DNA of 64,000 nt from Nostoc sp. HK-01 (GCA_003990705.1 AP018318.1:3041501-3105500); one strand, 5' to 3'. Positions 9,798 through 18,769 are shown, numbered from the stretch's first letter. Notes: generated by a model not told the origin, from the sequence alone. Program-made: numbers and translations.

Positions 9798-9967
9798 TTT
9801 AGAAGTTGTATATTTTATTCTCTGGAAGTTCCTTACTTAAATTTAGCTAGTTCTCTCTAAAATTATGTTAAATTATATACAAAAAACTTATATAAGTATA
9901 ATCTTAGTTCAAGAAGGGTTATTGTATAGTTTAGTTTATTTTTATCAGTAGTCTTTAAGTATAAACT

Positions 9968-10606
9968 ATGATAGAGTTTGCTGTCATTACTTCAGTAATT
10001 AAGAAATATGCCCCTCAAGCTAGTCAAATAATTATTAAACAAGCTCAAAAAAACGAAGCTGTTATTAAAGTTTTACAAGAATTAAAACTCAATCCTACTC
10101 AAATTATTGATGACGTTGATACTGTTTATGCTTACACACTGGTAAAGTATGGAGTATTTAAGCCAGAAGCAATTTTAAACTTGTTGAGAGAGAAAGTTAT
10201 TAAAGATTTTTTTTGGGATGCTTATAGTAATAATGCTGGTTTTGGGTTTGTAGAAAATACCAAAAAATTTCTGAATCAAAATAGCGAACTCAAAACACAG
10301 ATTATTCATAGTAAAATTAATTTTTCGGCGGAATTAGAGGAATTTGGCGAAACTTTTATTGCAGTTGCAAAACAAACTAAATCATCTAAATATCAGCCTT
10401 ATCCAGATTGGAATTTAGATGTTTATCCCAAAGAGTTTAAAGCTTTAATTTTTGAAAAAACGCGCCTATTCTGTGGGCGTGATTTTGTCTTCAAAGCTAT
10501 TAATAAATTTTTCGCCACTCAACCCAAAGGTTATTTTACTGTGATTGGGGATGCAGGGATGGGAAAAAGTGCGATCGCGGCCATTGGTCACAAGTTAAGG
10601 TTGTGA
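9968..10606 (+). pseudogene. NACHT ATPase with N-terminal adaptor-like domain, 5' fragment (disrupted by IS)
   Basis: This is the front part of a STAND-type NTPase. Residues 1 to about 150 form a helical domain (LNPTQIIDDVDTVYAYTLVKYGVFKPEAIL). I remember a similar domain at the start of Nostoc NACHT-WD40 proteins, where it may act as an adaptor or effector-associated module. Then comes FCGRDFVFKAINKF and the Walker A motif GDAGMGKS with Lys200. After AIA the frame runs into the IS left end and stops at 10606 with a few foreign residues. Removing the IS and one GATCGCGGC copy joins codon for codon to ...AAKYISMIKC at 12201. The full product would have been about 521 residues. As it stands the ATPase is cut between Walker A and Walker B and is probably inactive. 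Confidence 0.85.
10573..10581 (+). repeat. Target-site duplication, left copy (IS)
   Basis: GATCGCGGC here is repeated at 12200-12208, directly outside both ends of the 1618-bp insertion. Confidence 0.9.
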
Positions 10607-11968
10607 GGCAGTTGTCAAGGGGATTTGAGAAGGTGGCTGAAAGAAAAATTCAGGTGTGCCTCGTTGTTGATCAGGGAAAGGAGCAACGATGAGCAACATG
10701 TTTGGTTTTCGTTGTCGTTTAACAATGCCTAAATCTTGATTTTCTGGTGCAGCAAAGTATTTGATAGGGTCAGTTGCCTTACCTTTTTGATGAGCAACAT
10801 AAAAATGATAAAGACCGCGATAAATCATCTCTAGAGAAATGGAGTCAAAAGGTAGAGAAAGTTCGTCGGCGACAGCATCACCTAAATCAACTAACACAGC
10901 ATAAAATAACCAAGTACCCCAAATCTGCAATTGAACACCATTAACAGAACCAGTCCATAAATAACTTAAACCTAAGAGCCGCTTTACAGTATTAAAAGCA
11001 TCTTCAATTCTCCATCTTCGACGGTACAAATCAGCCACAACGTATGGTGGTAAAACTGTAGGTTCAAGCACACTTGTTAAATAAGAATGCCAGGTCTTAG
11101 CTGAACGAACTTCGACCAGACGTAAAGTAATAAAAGGAGTTTTCTTAGTGCCAGAGCCAAGACGTATCAAACGGTCACGTAAAGAAAAGCTATCTGTAAA
11201 TACCTGCTCGACATGAATTGCTGCTCCCTTTTTTAACCGAGTAATAAAATTCACTTTTTGTGCAATTAGTTGTAGCCAGAACTTAAAATGATAAAATCCT
11301 CTATCTAATAAAAGTAAGGTATGGGGAGCTACTGACTTTAAAATATCTGATTCAAAATTTGTATCTGCACTTCTGGAATTTTCATTAAACCAAATTTCTA
11401 CAGGTAAAAAATTGACTAAATCTATAACTGTACAAATTTTTCCAGCTAATTTACCAGGCGGAGCATCTTTTAAACTGTCAAGCTTCTGAAATAAAGCTTC
11501 CAAAATTGAACAATCTACTATCCAAATTTTTTCAAATTTTGACTTAGTTAATTGAACACTTTGGGGGACTTTTCGCCTACTTCTCCTTTGCCAAGAATCT
11601 TGTAATTTTGGGACTAAATCTTTAAAAACTCTTTCAAACAATTGCGCTGGAAATGTCAGAAATCTCTGCGATATTGCTTGTTGGCTCACCTCAAGAGGTT
11701 TACACCACAGAAAACCTTCTCGTGCTAACATTCTGGTTAATTCTGTGGCTCCCGCCACGTCTCGCCACAGTAGAGTTAGCACTGCCGCTACCATTAATGG
11801 TAAGTTGAGAATCCTGTCTCTTAATCCCAGTTGACGGTAGTAATTTTCTTGTGAAGTGATTGCTGGTGTAAGTAACTGCTCAAGTTGAGAAGCAATTACT
11901 TCGTCTTCCATCATTGGGCGTTGCTTCTTTTTAGCATGATCTCGATTGGTTTTACGACTGCTACTCAT
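10595..11968 (-). CDS. IS4-family transposase (DDE)
   Basis: This 457-residue transposase catalyses cut-and-paste movement of the surrounding IS. The acidic triad is visible as Asp in WIVDCS, Asp in LLLLDRGFY and Glu in YRRRWRIEDAFNTVK. The last motif matches the IS4 Y-(2)-R-(3)-E-(6)-K spacing exactly. The basic N-terminus (SSSRKTNRDHAKKKQRP) and helical region before residue 110 probably bind the element ends. The length fits the family and there is no internal stop. The gene runs opposite to the NACHT gene it interrupts. The ATG at 11968-11966 is the first Met of a frame that begins close to the leader. Confidence 0.93.
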   Translation of the reverse strand: MSSSRKTNRDHAKKKQRPMMEDEVIASQLEQLLTPAITSQENYYRQLGLRDRILNLPLMVAAVLTLLWRDVAGATELTRMLAREGFLWCKPLEVSQQAISQRFLTFPAQLFERVFKDLVPKLQDSWQRRSRRKVPQSVQLTKSKFEKIWIVDCSILEALFQKLDSLKDAPPGKLAGKICTVIDLVNFLPVEIWFNENSRSADTNFESDILKSVAPHTLLLLDRGFYHFKFWLQLIAQKVNFITRLKKGAAIHVEQVFTDSFSLRDRLIRLGSGTKKTPFITLRLVEVRSAKTWHSYLTSVLEPTVLPPYVVADLYRRRWRIEDAFNTVKRLLGLSYLWTGSVNGVQLQIWGTWLFYAVLVDLGDAVADELSLPFDSISLEMIYRGLYHFYVAHQKGKATDPIKYFAAPENQDLGIVKRQRKPNMLLIVAPFPDQQRGTPEFFFQPPSQIPLTTASQP

Positions 11969-12055
11969 GGTTTTTTACAATCGCTCAATTACTTGTATTA
12001 ATTGAGTTTGCCATGATTTTGAACAGAGCAAATCATTCTCTCAGACCCGTATGAT

Positions 12056-12130
12056 AATGATAATCAAAAACAGGAGTAGTGGAGAGGGCGAGGGAAGCTC
12101 GCCCTCTCCACCTTCATTACAATTATCATT
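12056..12130. repeat. Strong hairpin flanked by inverted AATGATAAT, inside the IS leader
   Basis: A perfect 14-bp stem (GTGGAGAGGGCGAG at 12079-12092 with 12098-12111) has a 5-nt loop. It is bracketed by AATGATAAT (12056-12064) and its reverse complement ATTATCATT (12122-12130). It lies upstream of the transposase, so it could attenuate outside transcription into the element, or it may be a small palindromic repeat that inserted into the IS. Confidence 0.7.
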
Positions 12131-12199
12131 CTTATGCACCTATATTTATTCTCAAAGACTTATTGACAAAATTCTTTCTCTTCTAACTTGTTCCGAATG

Positions 12200-12208
12200 G
12201 ATCGCGGC
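12200..12208 (+). repeat. Target-site duplication, right copy (IS)
   Basis: This is the second copy of GATCGCGGC. The NACHT reading frame resumes here (ATC GCG GCT, encoding IAA). Confidence 0.9.
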
Positions 12209-13160
12209 TAAATATATTTCGATGATCAAATGTCCTTGTTATTTTAATGTATTCGCAGAAGGACGCAATAAACCAGAACAGTTTTTAGCTAATATCCGTC
12301 AACAATTGATTAAGCGGTATGCTTTGCAAAACTCAGAAAATGCTGATTTAAGAACCTTACTGCAAAAAGCTAGTGAAGAACTCAAAGGACAAAAACTTGT
12401 GATTGTTGTTGATGCACTAGATGAAGTAGAACAAGCAGGAAATAGTAATCTTTTAGATTTACCTCAAAATCTACCTAATGGGGTTTATTTTTTACTGACT
12501 AGACGACCTTATAATCAAGAAACTAAACGTTTAACGTTGTCTCCTGATACACCTGTGGATGAATTGGATTTAACAAAAAGTGATTATATAGCTGCGAGTC
12601 AAGAAGATATCAAAGAGTATATTCAACTTTTTTTACAGAATGATCCTCAACTAAAAACTTGGATTAGCGATCGCCATATTTCAAAAGAGACTTTTACTCA
12701 GGAAATAGCTGTTAAGAGTGAAAATAATTTCATATATTTACGCTATCTATTACCCGGAATTTCTGAAGGTAAATATAACGATTTAACTTTAAAAGGATTA
12801 CCCCAAGGTCTGCAAGATTATTATACAACTCATTGGCAGCGGATGGGGATGGATAATGAATCTAATGAACAAACGGTGAAAATACTTTATATCTTAGTAG
12901 AAAGAGGTGAAGCAATATCTCTCAGCATGATTGCAGAAATTCTTGATGAAGATGAATATAATGTGAAATCGGTGTTAAATAATTGGGTTGAATATATAAC
13001 ACCGACAGTCAATCTAGAAGAAGGAAAAACTTACTATAGTATTTATCATCGGAGTTTCCTAGAGTTTCTCAAAGGACAAGATAAATTAGGTAAAGGTCGA
13101 AAACTATTTAGAGAAGTTAATAAAAGTATGGCTGAGTATATGCTCAAAGAGATGGCATAA
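12200..13160 (+). pseudogene. NACHT ATPase, 3' fragment (disrupted by IS)
   Basis: This is the rear part of the interrupted STAND NTPase. From 12201 the frame reads IAAKYISMIKC and then the Walker B region KLVIVVDALDEVE, YFLLTRRPY (sensor-like) and a helical segment ending YYSIYHRSFLEFLKGQ, typical of NACHT/STAND cores. The frame is open back to an ATG at 12051, but those first 50 codons are IS leader and not native protein. Without Walker A this piece cannot bind ATP normally. The stop TAA (13158-13160) touches the ATG of the WD40 gene and lies in the same frame, so this module and the WD40 module may once have been one protein, as in many cyanobacterial NACHT-WD40 proteins. Confidence 0.85.
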
Positions 13161-15524
13161 ATGAGTAAACTTTCTACTAAATTAGCCGCAAAATCACCAG
13201 AATTTAAAAACTTTTTTATGGGTCAATTTCCTGAAAAACAATTAAAAGCAGGAAACTCGGCAATATATTATCAAACTCTCACAGATTTTGATTTTATTGC
13301 TCTCAAAATTCAAGATCCGCACTTTGGAGTAGAAGCCCTGATTAGGGATTATGATTTGATTGATGATCCAGAGATATTGGACAACTTAGAAGCAGACGAA
13401 AAACTAGATCCAGATAAAATCAAAACTCTGAAATTAATTAAACGTGCTTTACAGTTATCCGCCCATATTTTGAATCAAGATAAAACCCAATTAGTCGGGC
13501 AATTATGGGGAAGATTACAGGCTTTCCCGCAGTCAGAAATCCAGACAATATTAACAGATGCAGTCCAAAGTAAAAGTGAAATTCCGCGATTCCGTCCACT
13601 TACAGCCAGCTTAACTACTCCAGACGGAAAACTACTGCGTACCCTCACAGGACATAATCACTCGGTAAGTGCAGTAGCAATTACACCAGATGGTCAAAAA
13701 GCCATTTCTGCATCTGATGACAGTACCTTAAAACTGTGGGATTTAGAGACAGGAAAAGAAATTTTTACTTTCACTGGTCATTACAGCTATGTAAATACAG
13801 TAGCAATTACACCAGATGGCAAAACCGCCATTTCTGGTTCCGATGACCATACCCTGAAACTCTGGAATTTAGAGACAGGAAAAGAAATCTCCACCCTGAC
13901 TGGTCATTACGGCTGTGTCAATGCAGTAGCAATTACACCAGATGGACAAACAGCAGTTTCTGGTTCCGATGACCATACCCTGAAACTCTGGGATTTGGAA
14001 ACTGGTCAGGAAATTTTGACTCTCATTGGTCATGACAATTGGGTAAATGCAGTAGCAATTACACCAGATGGACAAACAGCCGTTTCCGGTTCTGATGACC
14101 ACAACCTGAAACTCTGGGATTTGGAAACTGGCTTAGAAATCTTTACTCTGAGAGGCCATAACAATTGGGTAAAAACAGTAGCAATTACCCCAGATGGCAA
14201 AAAAGCCGTTTCTGGTTCTTATGATAAAACCCTCAAAATCTGGGATTTAAACACAAGTCAAGAAATATTTACTTTAACTGGTCATCACAACTGGGTAAGA
14301 ACAGTAGCAATTACCCCAGATGGTAAAAAAGCCGTTTCTGGTTCTTATGATAAAACCCTAAAAATCTGGGATTTAGAAATAGGAAAAGAAATTTCTACTC
14401 TTCCTGGCAAACGTTATAATAACGAGGCTACAAATATATTAGACATTACCCCAGATGGCAAAAAAGCTGTAAAAATTTGGGATTTAGCAATAGGAAAGTC
14501 CATCTCTATCCTCACTGGTTATAACGAATGGGTAAATGCAGTAGCCATTACCCCAGATGGCAAAAAAGCCCTTTCTGGTTTAGATGATAAAACTCTGAAA
14601 CTGTGGGATTTAGAAACAGACCAGGAAATCTCTACCCAAACAGGCCATAACGACTGGGTAAATGCAGTAGCTATTACTCCAAACGGTAAAAAAGCTGTTT
14701 CTGGTTCTGATGATAAAACTTTGAAACTCTGGGATTTACCAACAGGAAAGGAAATCTTTACTCTTCCTTTAGAAGCTTATGCAAATACAGGTCATAAAGG
14801 GTGGGTAACAGCAGTAGCTATTACCCCAGATAGCAAAAAAGCCCTTTCTAGTGCATCTGATAACACCCTAAAATTGTGGAATTTAGAAACAGGTCAAGAA
14901 ATTGCTACATTCACAGGTCATCAAGGGTCAATCTGGACAGTAGCTATTACTTCAAACGGTAAAAAAGCGATTTCTGGTTCAGAAGATAACACCCTAAAAT
15001 TGTGGGATTTAGAAACAGGTCAGGAAATTTCCACACTCAGAGGTCATAGAGGTGCAATCTGGTCATTAGCTATTACTCCTGACGCTAAAAAGGCTATTTC
15101 TGGTTCTTGGGATAACACGCTAAAACTATGGAATCTAGAAACAAGTCAGGAAATTTTTACCTTGACTGGTCATACTTATCGAGTCAAAACAGTAGCCATT
15201 ACTCCAGATGGCAAAAAAGCCCTTTCTGGTTCTGATGATAAAACTCTAAAACTGTGGGATTTAGAGACAGGAAAGGAAATTTATACTTTGACTGGTCATC
15301 AAAACTGGGTCAGATCAGTAGCTATCATCACCGATAGCAAAAAAGCCATTTCAAGTTCTGATGACAAGACGATAAAATTGTGGAATTTAGAGATAGGAAA
15401 AGAAATTTCTACTTTTATTGGTGACACATCTATTGTGTGTTGTGCTGTTTCCCCAGACGGCTTGACAATTGTAGCAGGAGAACAATCAGGACGTGTTCAT
15501 TTTCTGGTGTTAGAAGGTGATTAA
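13161..15524 (+). CDS. WD40 repeat protein (about 14-15 blades) of the STAND locus
   Basis: This is a 787-residue protein. Residues 1 to about 150 are a helical lead domain (SPEFKNFFMGQFPEKQ, YYQTLTDFDFIALKI, LIRDYDLIDDPEIL). Then come about 14 WD40 units of roughly 42 residues, each with GH near the front, ITPDG in the middle and LKLWDL at the end, plus a closing strand. The number fits two seven-bladed propellers. Unit 7 is degenerate and lacks about a dozen residues after KKAV. The first six units are nearly identical, a sign of recent duplication or conversion. WD40 arrays in STAND systems act as the ligand sensor. The start ATG directly follows the upstream in-frame TAA, so translation is probably coupled. 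No ATPase motif is present in this polypeptide. Confidence 0.9.
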   Translation: MSKLSTKLAAKSPEFKNFFMGQFPEKQLKAGNSAIYYQTLTDFDFIALKIQDPHFGVEALIRDYDLIDDPEILDNLEADEKLDPDKIKTLKLIKRALQLSAHILNQDKTQLVGQLWGRLQAFPQSEIQTILTDAVQSKSEIPRFRPLTASLTTPDGKLLRTLTGHNHSVSAVAITPDGQKAISASDDSTLKLWDLETGKEIFTFTGHYSYVNTVAITPDGKTAISGSDDHTLKLWNLETGKEISTLTGHYGCVNAVAITPDGQTAVSGSDDHTLKLWDLETGQEILTLIGHDNWVNAVAITPDGQTAVSGSDDHNLKLWDLETGLEIFTLRGHNNWVKTVAITPDGKKAVSGSYDKTLKIWDLNTSQEIFTLTGHHNWVRTVAITPDGKKAVSGSYDKTLKIWDLEIGKEISTLPGKRYNNEATNILDITPDGKKAVKIWDLAIGKSISILTGYNEWVNAVAITPDGKKALSGLDDKTLKLWDLETDQEISTQTGHNDWVNAVAITPNGKKAVSGSDDKTLKLWDLPTGKEIFTLPLEAYANTGHKGWVTAVAITPDSKKALSSASDNTLKLWNLETGQEIATFTGHQGSIWTVAITSNGKKAISGSEDNTLKLWDLETGQEISTLRGHRGAIWSLAITPDAKKAISGSWDNTLKLWNLETSQEIFTLTGHTYRVKTVAITPDGKKALSGSDDKTLKLWDLETGKEIYTLTGHQNWVRSVAIITDSKKAISSSDDKTIKLWNLEIGKEISTFIGDTSIVCCAVSPDGLTIVAGEQSGRVHFLVLEGD

Positions 15525-15527
15525 AAA

Positions 15528-16607
15528 ATGAATAATATCACCCAAAATACAAGTAATATTCCCAGATATCCCCCAGAATTTCAACAAATTATTAACACCA
15601 AAAATCACAACTTTGTCGGACGTGAATTTGTCTTTACTGCTATTAACAACTTTATCAACCAATATGACCGGGGCTATTTTACTATTATTGGTGAACCGGG
15701 AATTGGTAAGAGTGCGATTCTTGCCCGTTATGTCAGCCAAAATCCCGGAACTGTCTATTATAATGTCGAAATTTTGGGTAAAAGTCGCGCTGAAGAATTC
15801 CTGGCGATGGTTTGCAATCAATTAATAGAAATTGCTCAAAATCAAGGGATTAAAAATATACCTGCTGATTTGATTGAATCTACCACAAAAGATAGTAGTT
15901 TTTTATCGTTTTTACTGCAACAAATCAGCGACAAATTAAATTTTCAACAAAGATTAATTATTACAATTGATGGCTGCGATAGAATTGATATCAACAATCA
16001 ACCACGCGGCTCAAATATTTTCTATTTACCACGCTACTTACCAGAAAAAGTTTATTTTATTCTCACTCGTCGTCCTTTTCTCACAGATAAATCAGGTTTA
16101 TTAATTGAAACCCCATCCCAATCTTTAGATTTATCAGTGTACTTAGAAAAAAATCGTGCTGATATCCAAGAATATATTAAAACTTATTTAAATGAATTGT
16201 GCCATTCTGATCATAGTCTGAGTGCCGAGAAGAATTTTGAAGATATTTTACTTAACAATGATGAAACAAATTTTATGTATGTTAGCGAAATCTTAGTAGC
16301 AACTAATAAAGATGTTTATCCCCCAAACTTGCACCTCTATTATCAAAATCATTTAGAAAAGATGAATTTAGCAACTCGTAACCAACAAACAATGGCTTTA
16401 CAGGTGTTAAATATCTTAGTTCAAGAGCAATCAATACCAACAGAAATTATATCAGCAAGATTAGATGCAGATGAATATGAAATTAAGGTGATTTTAGATC
16501 AGTGGCGCGAGTTTCTACATTTAAAATCAATAGCTAGAGAAATTTATTACAGTCTTTATCATGTTAGTTTTTGTAATTGGTTGCGGCAACAAATTTATTC
16601 TAACTAG
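15528..16607 (+). CDS. NACHT-like P-loop ATPase, second copy in the locus
   Basis: This is a 359-residue P-loop NTPase with Walker A GEPGIGKS (Lys61), Walker B LIITIDGCD and LTRRPF, ending in the helical segment YYSLYHVSFCNWL. It is clearly a paralogue of the IS-broken gene: NFVGREFVFTAINNF and GYFTIIGEPG line up with FCGRDFVFKAINKF and GYFTVIGDAG. It lacks the roughly 150-residue N-terminal domain and any sensor repeats. It starts 3 bp after the WD40 stop, so all three genes read as one operon. It may supply ATPase function in place of the disrupted copy, but that is inference. Its stop overlaps the stop of the convergent TPR gene. Confidence 0.85.
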   Translation: MNNITQNTSNIPRYPPEFQQIINTKNHNFVGREFVFTAINNFINQYDRGYFTIIGEPGIGKSAILARYVSQNPGTVYYNVEILGKSRAEEFLAMVCNQLIEIAQNQGIKNIPADLIESTTKDSSFLSFLLQQISDKLNFQQRLIITIDGCDRIDINNQPRGSNIFYLPRYLPEKVYFILTRRPFLTDKSGLLIETPSQSLDLSVYLEKNRADIQEYIKTYLNELCHSDHSLSAEKNFEDILLNNDETNFMYVSEILVATNKDVYPPNLHLYYQNHLEKMNLATRNQQTMALQVLNILVQEQSIPTEIISARLDADEYEIKVILDQWREFLHLKSIAREIYYSLYHVSFCNWLRQQIYSN

Positions 16608-18769
16608 CTAGTGATTAACTGCTGAAATCTTTCATTATTGGCAATTTCATCAAAATCAATATCATCGGCTGCATCTTCTTTACATCTGGGATTAATTTCA
16701 ATTGCTTGTTGCAGACATTCAATTGCTAATTCGGCTTGTTTTTGCAGTGCATAACAAGCTGCTTTGTTGTAATAAGCGATCGCATAATCTGGTTTAATTG
16801 CTATGGCTTGATTAAATGCCGCGATCGCATCATCATCCAGCCCTAATCTTACCAAGGTATAACCGCGTTTATCCCACAGTTTCGGAGATTCTGGTTGAAA
16901 TGTTAATGCTTGCTCAAATGAAGCTAATGCTTCTTCGTATTCATCCAGTTCTATGAGGGATAGACCACGATTTAACCAAGCAGTTGCATCATCGGGTTTG
17001 TTTTTGGTCGCTCTATTAAAACAAGCAAAGGCTTGCTTATGCTGGCGGAGATTACCGAAAGCTACGCCGCGATCGCACCACGCTTGATGGTAATCTGGTT
17101 GCAGCTTGATAGACTGATCATAAGAGGCGATCGCCTCTTTGTAGCGCTTTAATCTGGCGAAAGTTAGACCACGTTTAAACCAAGCAGTTGCATTCTCCGG
17201 CTGGATTTTGACTGCTTGATTGTAGCAGGCGATCGCTTCTTCATATTGCTTTTGGGCAAATAAATCATCACCCTGTTGCAAATCAGCCTCTACGGATACT
17301 TGCGGTTGTGGCTGGGTTTCCTGAATTTGTGATGTTTTTGATTCTGTAATTTCTTGCAGAATTAACTCTTTACGTTGTTGAGCATCTAACTGTAACTCCG
17401 AAAGTTGAGCTACAAATTCTGTTTCTAATTTTTCTAGTTTTTCCAGGATAAATAACTTTTGTTTTTGAGCATTTACCTGTAATTCAGAAAATTGTTCAGC
17501 AAACTCTAAACCGGATTTTTCTAAATTTTCGATAATTAAATCTTTACGGTTTTGGATATCTAATTGTGCTTCTGCTTGTAATTTTTCTAGATTTTCCCAT
17601 AAACCCTGTTTTTGTTGCTCATACTCCGATGGCAAAATAGAAAGTTGAGATTTCAGACTATTTGCTAATTCTCTAATATTATTCAAAGTTTTATCTTTTT
17701 GTTGTTCAGCATCTACCCTAATTCCCGCCAACTCGGAAATAAACTCTGTTTGAGTTTTGACCAATTCTTCAATTAAGTTATCTTGGCGCTGCTGACTTTG
17801 AGAACGTAATCCTGATATATGTAAATTAAAGCTTTGTTCTAATTCGGAAATATTGTTTTTAGTTTTATCTCTTTGTTGTTCAGCATCTACCCTAATTCCT
17901 GCTAACTCTGAGATAAATTCTGCTTGAGATTTTAAAAAACCTTCAATTAAGGCATCTTTTTGCTGTTGAACATCAGATTGTAGATTTGTAATTTTAGCAC
18001 TCAAATCATTTTTAGATTTTTCTAAATAGTCCCATATTAAATGCTTATGTTTTTCAGTGCCTAATTTGATTTCGGAAATGTGCGAAGCAAAATCAGATTC
18101 TAAATTCCCTATATTCTCTAAACTTGTATCGCGTTTTTGTGCAGCAGCTAACTGCAAATCTTGTAATTGAGTACTAAATTCAGATTCTATATTTTCTATA
18201 TACTTTTGCAGGTGCTTGATTTCTGTTTCTAAGGTGGATAAAATACTATTTTTTGATTGCATTAAATCAGCAGAAAAAGTAGATAAATTATCTTGTTCTT
18301 GTTGTATATTCTGCTGTAAAGTTGCCGATTCATTTTCTAATTCTCGATTGATTTTTTTGACTTCTTGAATCAAATTTTCGGCTTCTTGCTTAACAATAGT
18401 TATCTGATTTTGTAAATTTTCTATGCCTTGTAGCTGTCCCATTGCTCTGTCAACAATTTCCCGAATTGCGACTCGTCGTAACAACCAAAATAAAGCAATT
18501 ACAGCGACAGGAAATAGACTGAGTATAACTAACCAGACATTGAGCAAAATATTTGTCTGATTCAAATTAGATGGAACTTGCTTCCGCAGTTGGTTTAATT
18601 CTTCCCGTTCTGGAGTTGAGAGTACCTGCGCTATAGTTTGTGCTTTGGCGATGGGTGGTAGAGTTTGTCCACTAGCCAAACCAGCAGACAGCAGCAAGGG
18701 TGAAAATGCGATCGCGCTTTTCAAGACTAATGCTAAAACAAATTGATTCTTGCTGTACATCACAACCAT
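16604..18769 (-). CDS. Membrane-anchored coiled-coil/TPR protein
   Basis: This is a 721-residue protein with three parts. Residues 1-40 look like a signal or anchor segment, and a second hydrophobic helix (NVWLVILSLFPVAVIALFWLL) is at about 75-95. Residues 100-480 are a long coiled coil with internal repeats, including two near-identical SELAGIRVDAEQQ blocks and related QLSELQLDAQ blocks. Residues 490-715 contain about six TPR units of 34 residues. TPRs bind protein partners, and the whole may be a membrane scaffold. A start at the ATG at 18760 (MYSKNQF) is equally possible. The gene converges on the NACHT-like gene with overlapping stop codons and so is not part of that operon. Function unknown. 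Confidence 0.82.
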   Translation of the reverse strand: MVVMYSKNQFVLALVLKSAIAFSPLLLSAGLASGQTLPPIAKAQTIAQVLSTPEREELNQLRKQVPSNLNQTNILLNVWLVILSLFPVAVIALFWLLRRVAIREIVDRAMGQLQGIENLQNQITIVKQEAENLIQEVKKINRELENESATLQQNIQQEQDNLSTFSADLMQSKNSILSTLETEIKHLQKYIENIESEFSTQLQDLQLAAAQKRDTSLENIGNLESDFASHISEIKLGTEKHKHLIWDYLEKSKNDLSAKITNLQSDVQQQKDALIEGFLKSQAEFISELAGIRVDAEQQRDKTKNNISELEQSFNLHISGLRSQSQQRQDNLIEELVKTQTEFISELAGIRVDAEQQKDKTLNNIRELANSLKSQLSILPSEYEQQKQGLWENLEKLQAEAQLDIQNRKDLIIENLEKSGLEFAEQFSELQVNAQKQKLFILEKLEKLETEFVAQLSELQLDAQQRKELILQEITESKTSQIQETQPQPQVSVEADLQQGDDLFAQKQYEEAIACYNQAVKIQPENATAWFKRGLTFARLKRYKEAIASYDQSIKLQPDYHQAWCDRGVAFGNLRQHKQAFACFNRATKNKPDDATAWLNRGLSLIELDEYEEALASFEQALTFQPESPKLWDKRGYTLVRLGLDDDAIAAFNQAIAIKPDYAIAYYNKAACYALQKQAELAIECLQQAIEINPRCKEDAADDIDFDEIANNERFQQLITS

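Larger units (their letters stand above)
9631..9967. other. Intergenic region upstream of the STAND locus
   Basis: This 337-bp AT-rich stretch contains one imperfect hairpin (9742-9778) and one short palindrome (9785-9797), listed separately. The last 130 bp before the NACHT gene are very AT-rich and may hold its promoter. No sigma-factor boxes can be assigned safely. Confidence 0.5.
10582..12199 (-). mobile_element. IS4-family-like insertion sequence, 1618 bp
   Basis: The left end reads CATTGGTCACAAGTTA and the reverse complement of the right end reads CATTCGGAACAAGTTA, matching at 13 of 16 positions. A 9-bp direct repeat flanks the element. It carries one transposase gene on the minus strand, whose stop codon lies inside the left inverted repeat, and about 230 bp of non-coding leader with a strong hairpin. 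The transposase has the IS4 Y-(2)-R-(3)-E-(6)-K signature. Both ends and the transposase are intact, so the element may still be able to move. The subgroup within IS4 was not resolved. Confidence 0.92.

Noticed and set aside
12051-12200. Upstream ATG start for the NACHT 3' fragment
   Set aside because: These 50 codons lie in the IS leader, including a 14-bp hairpin, and do not resemble the NACHT protein.
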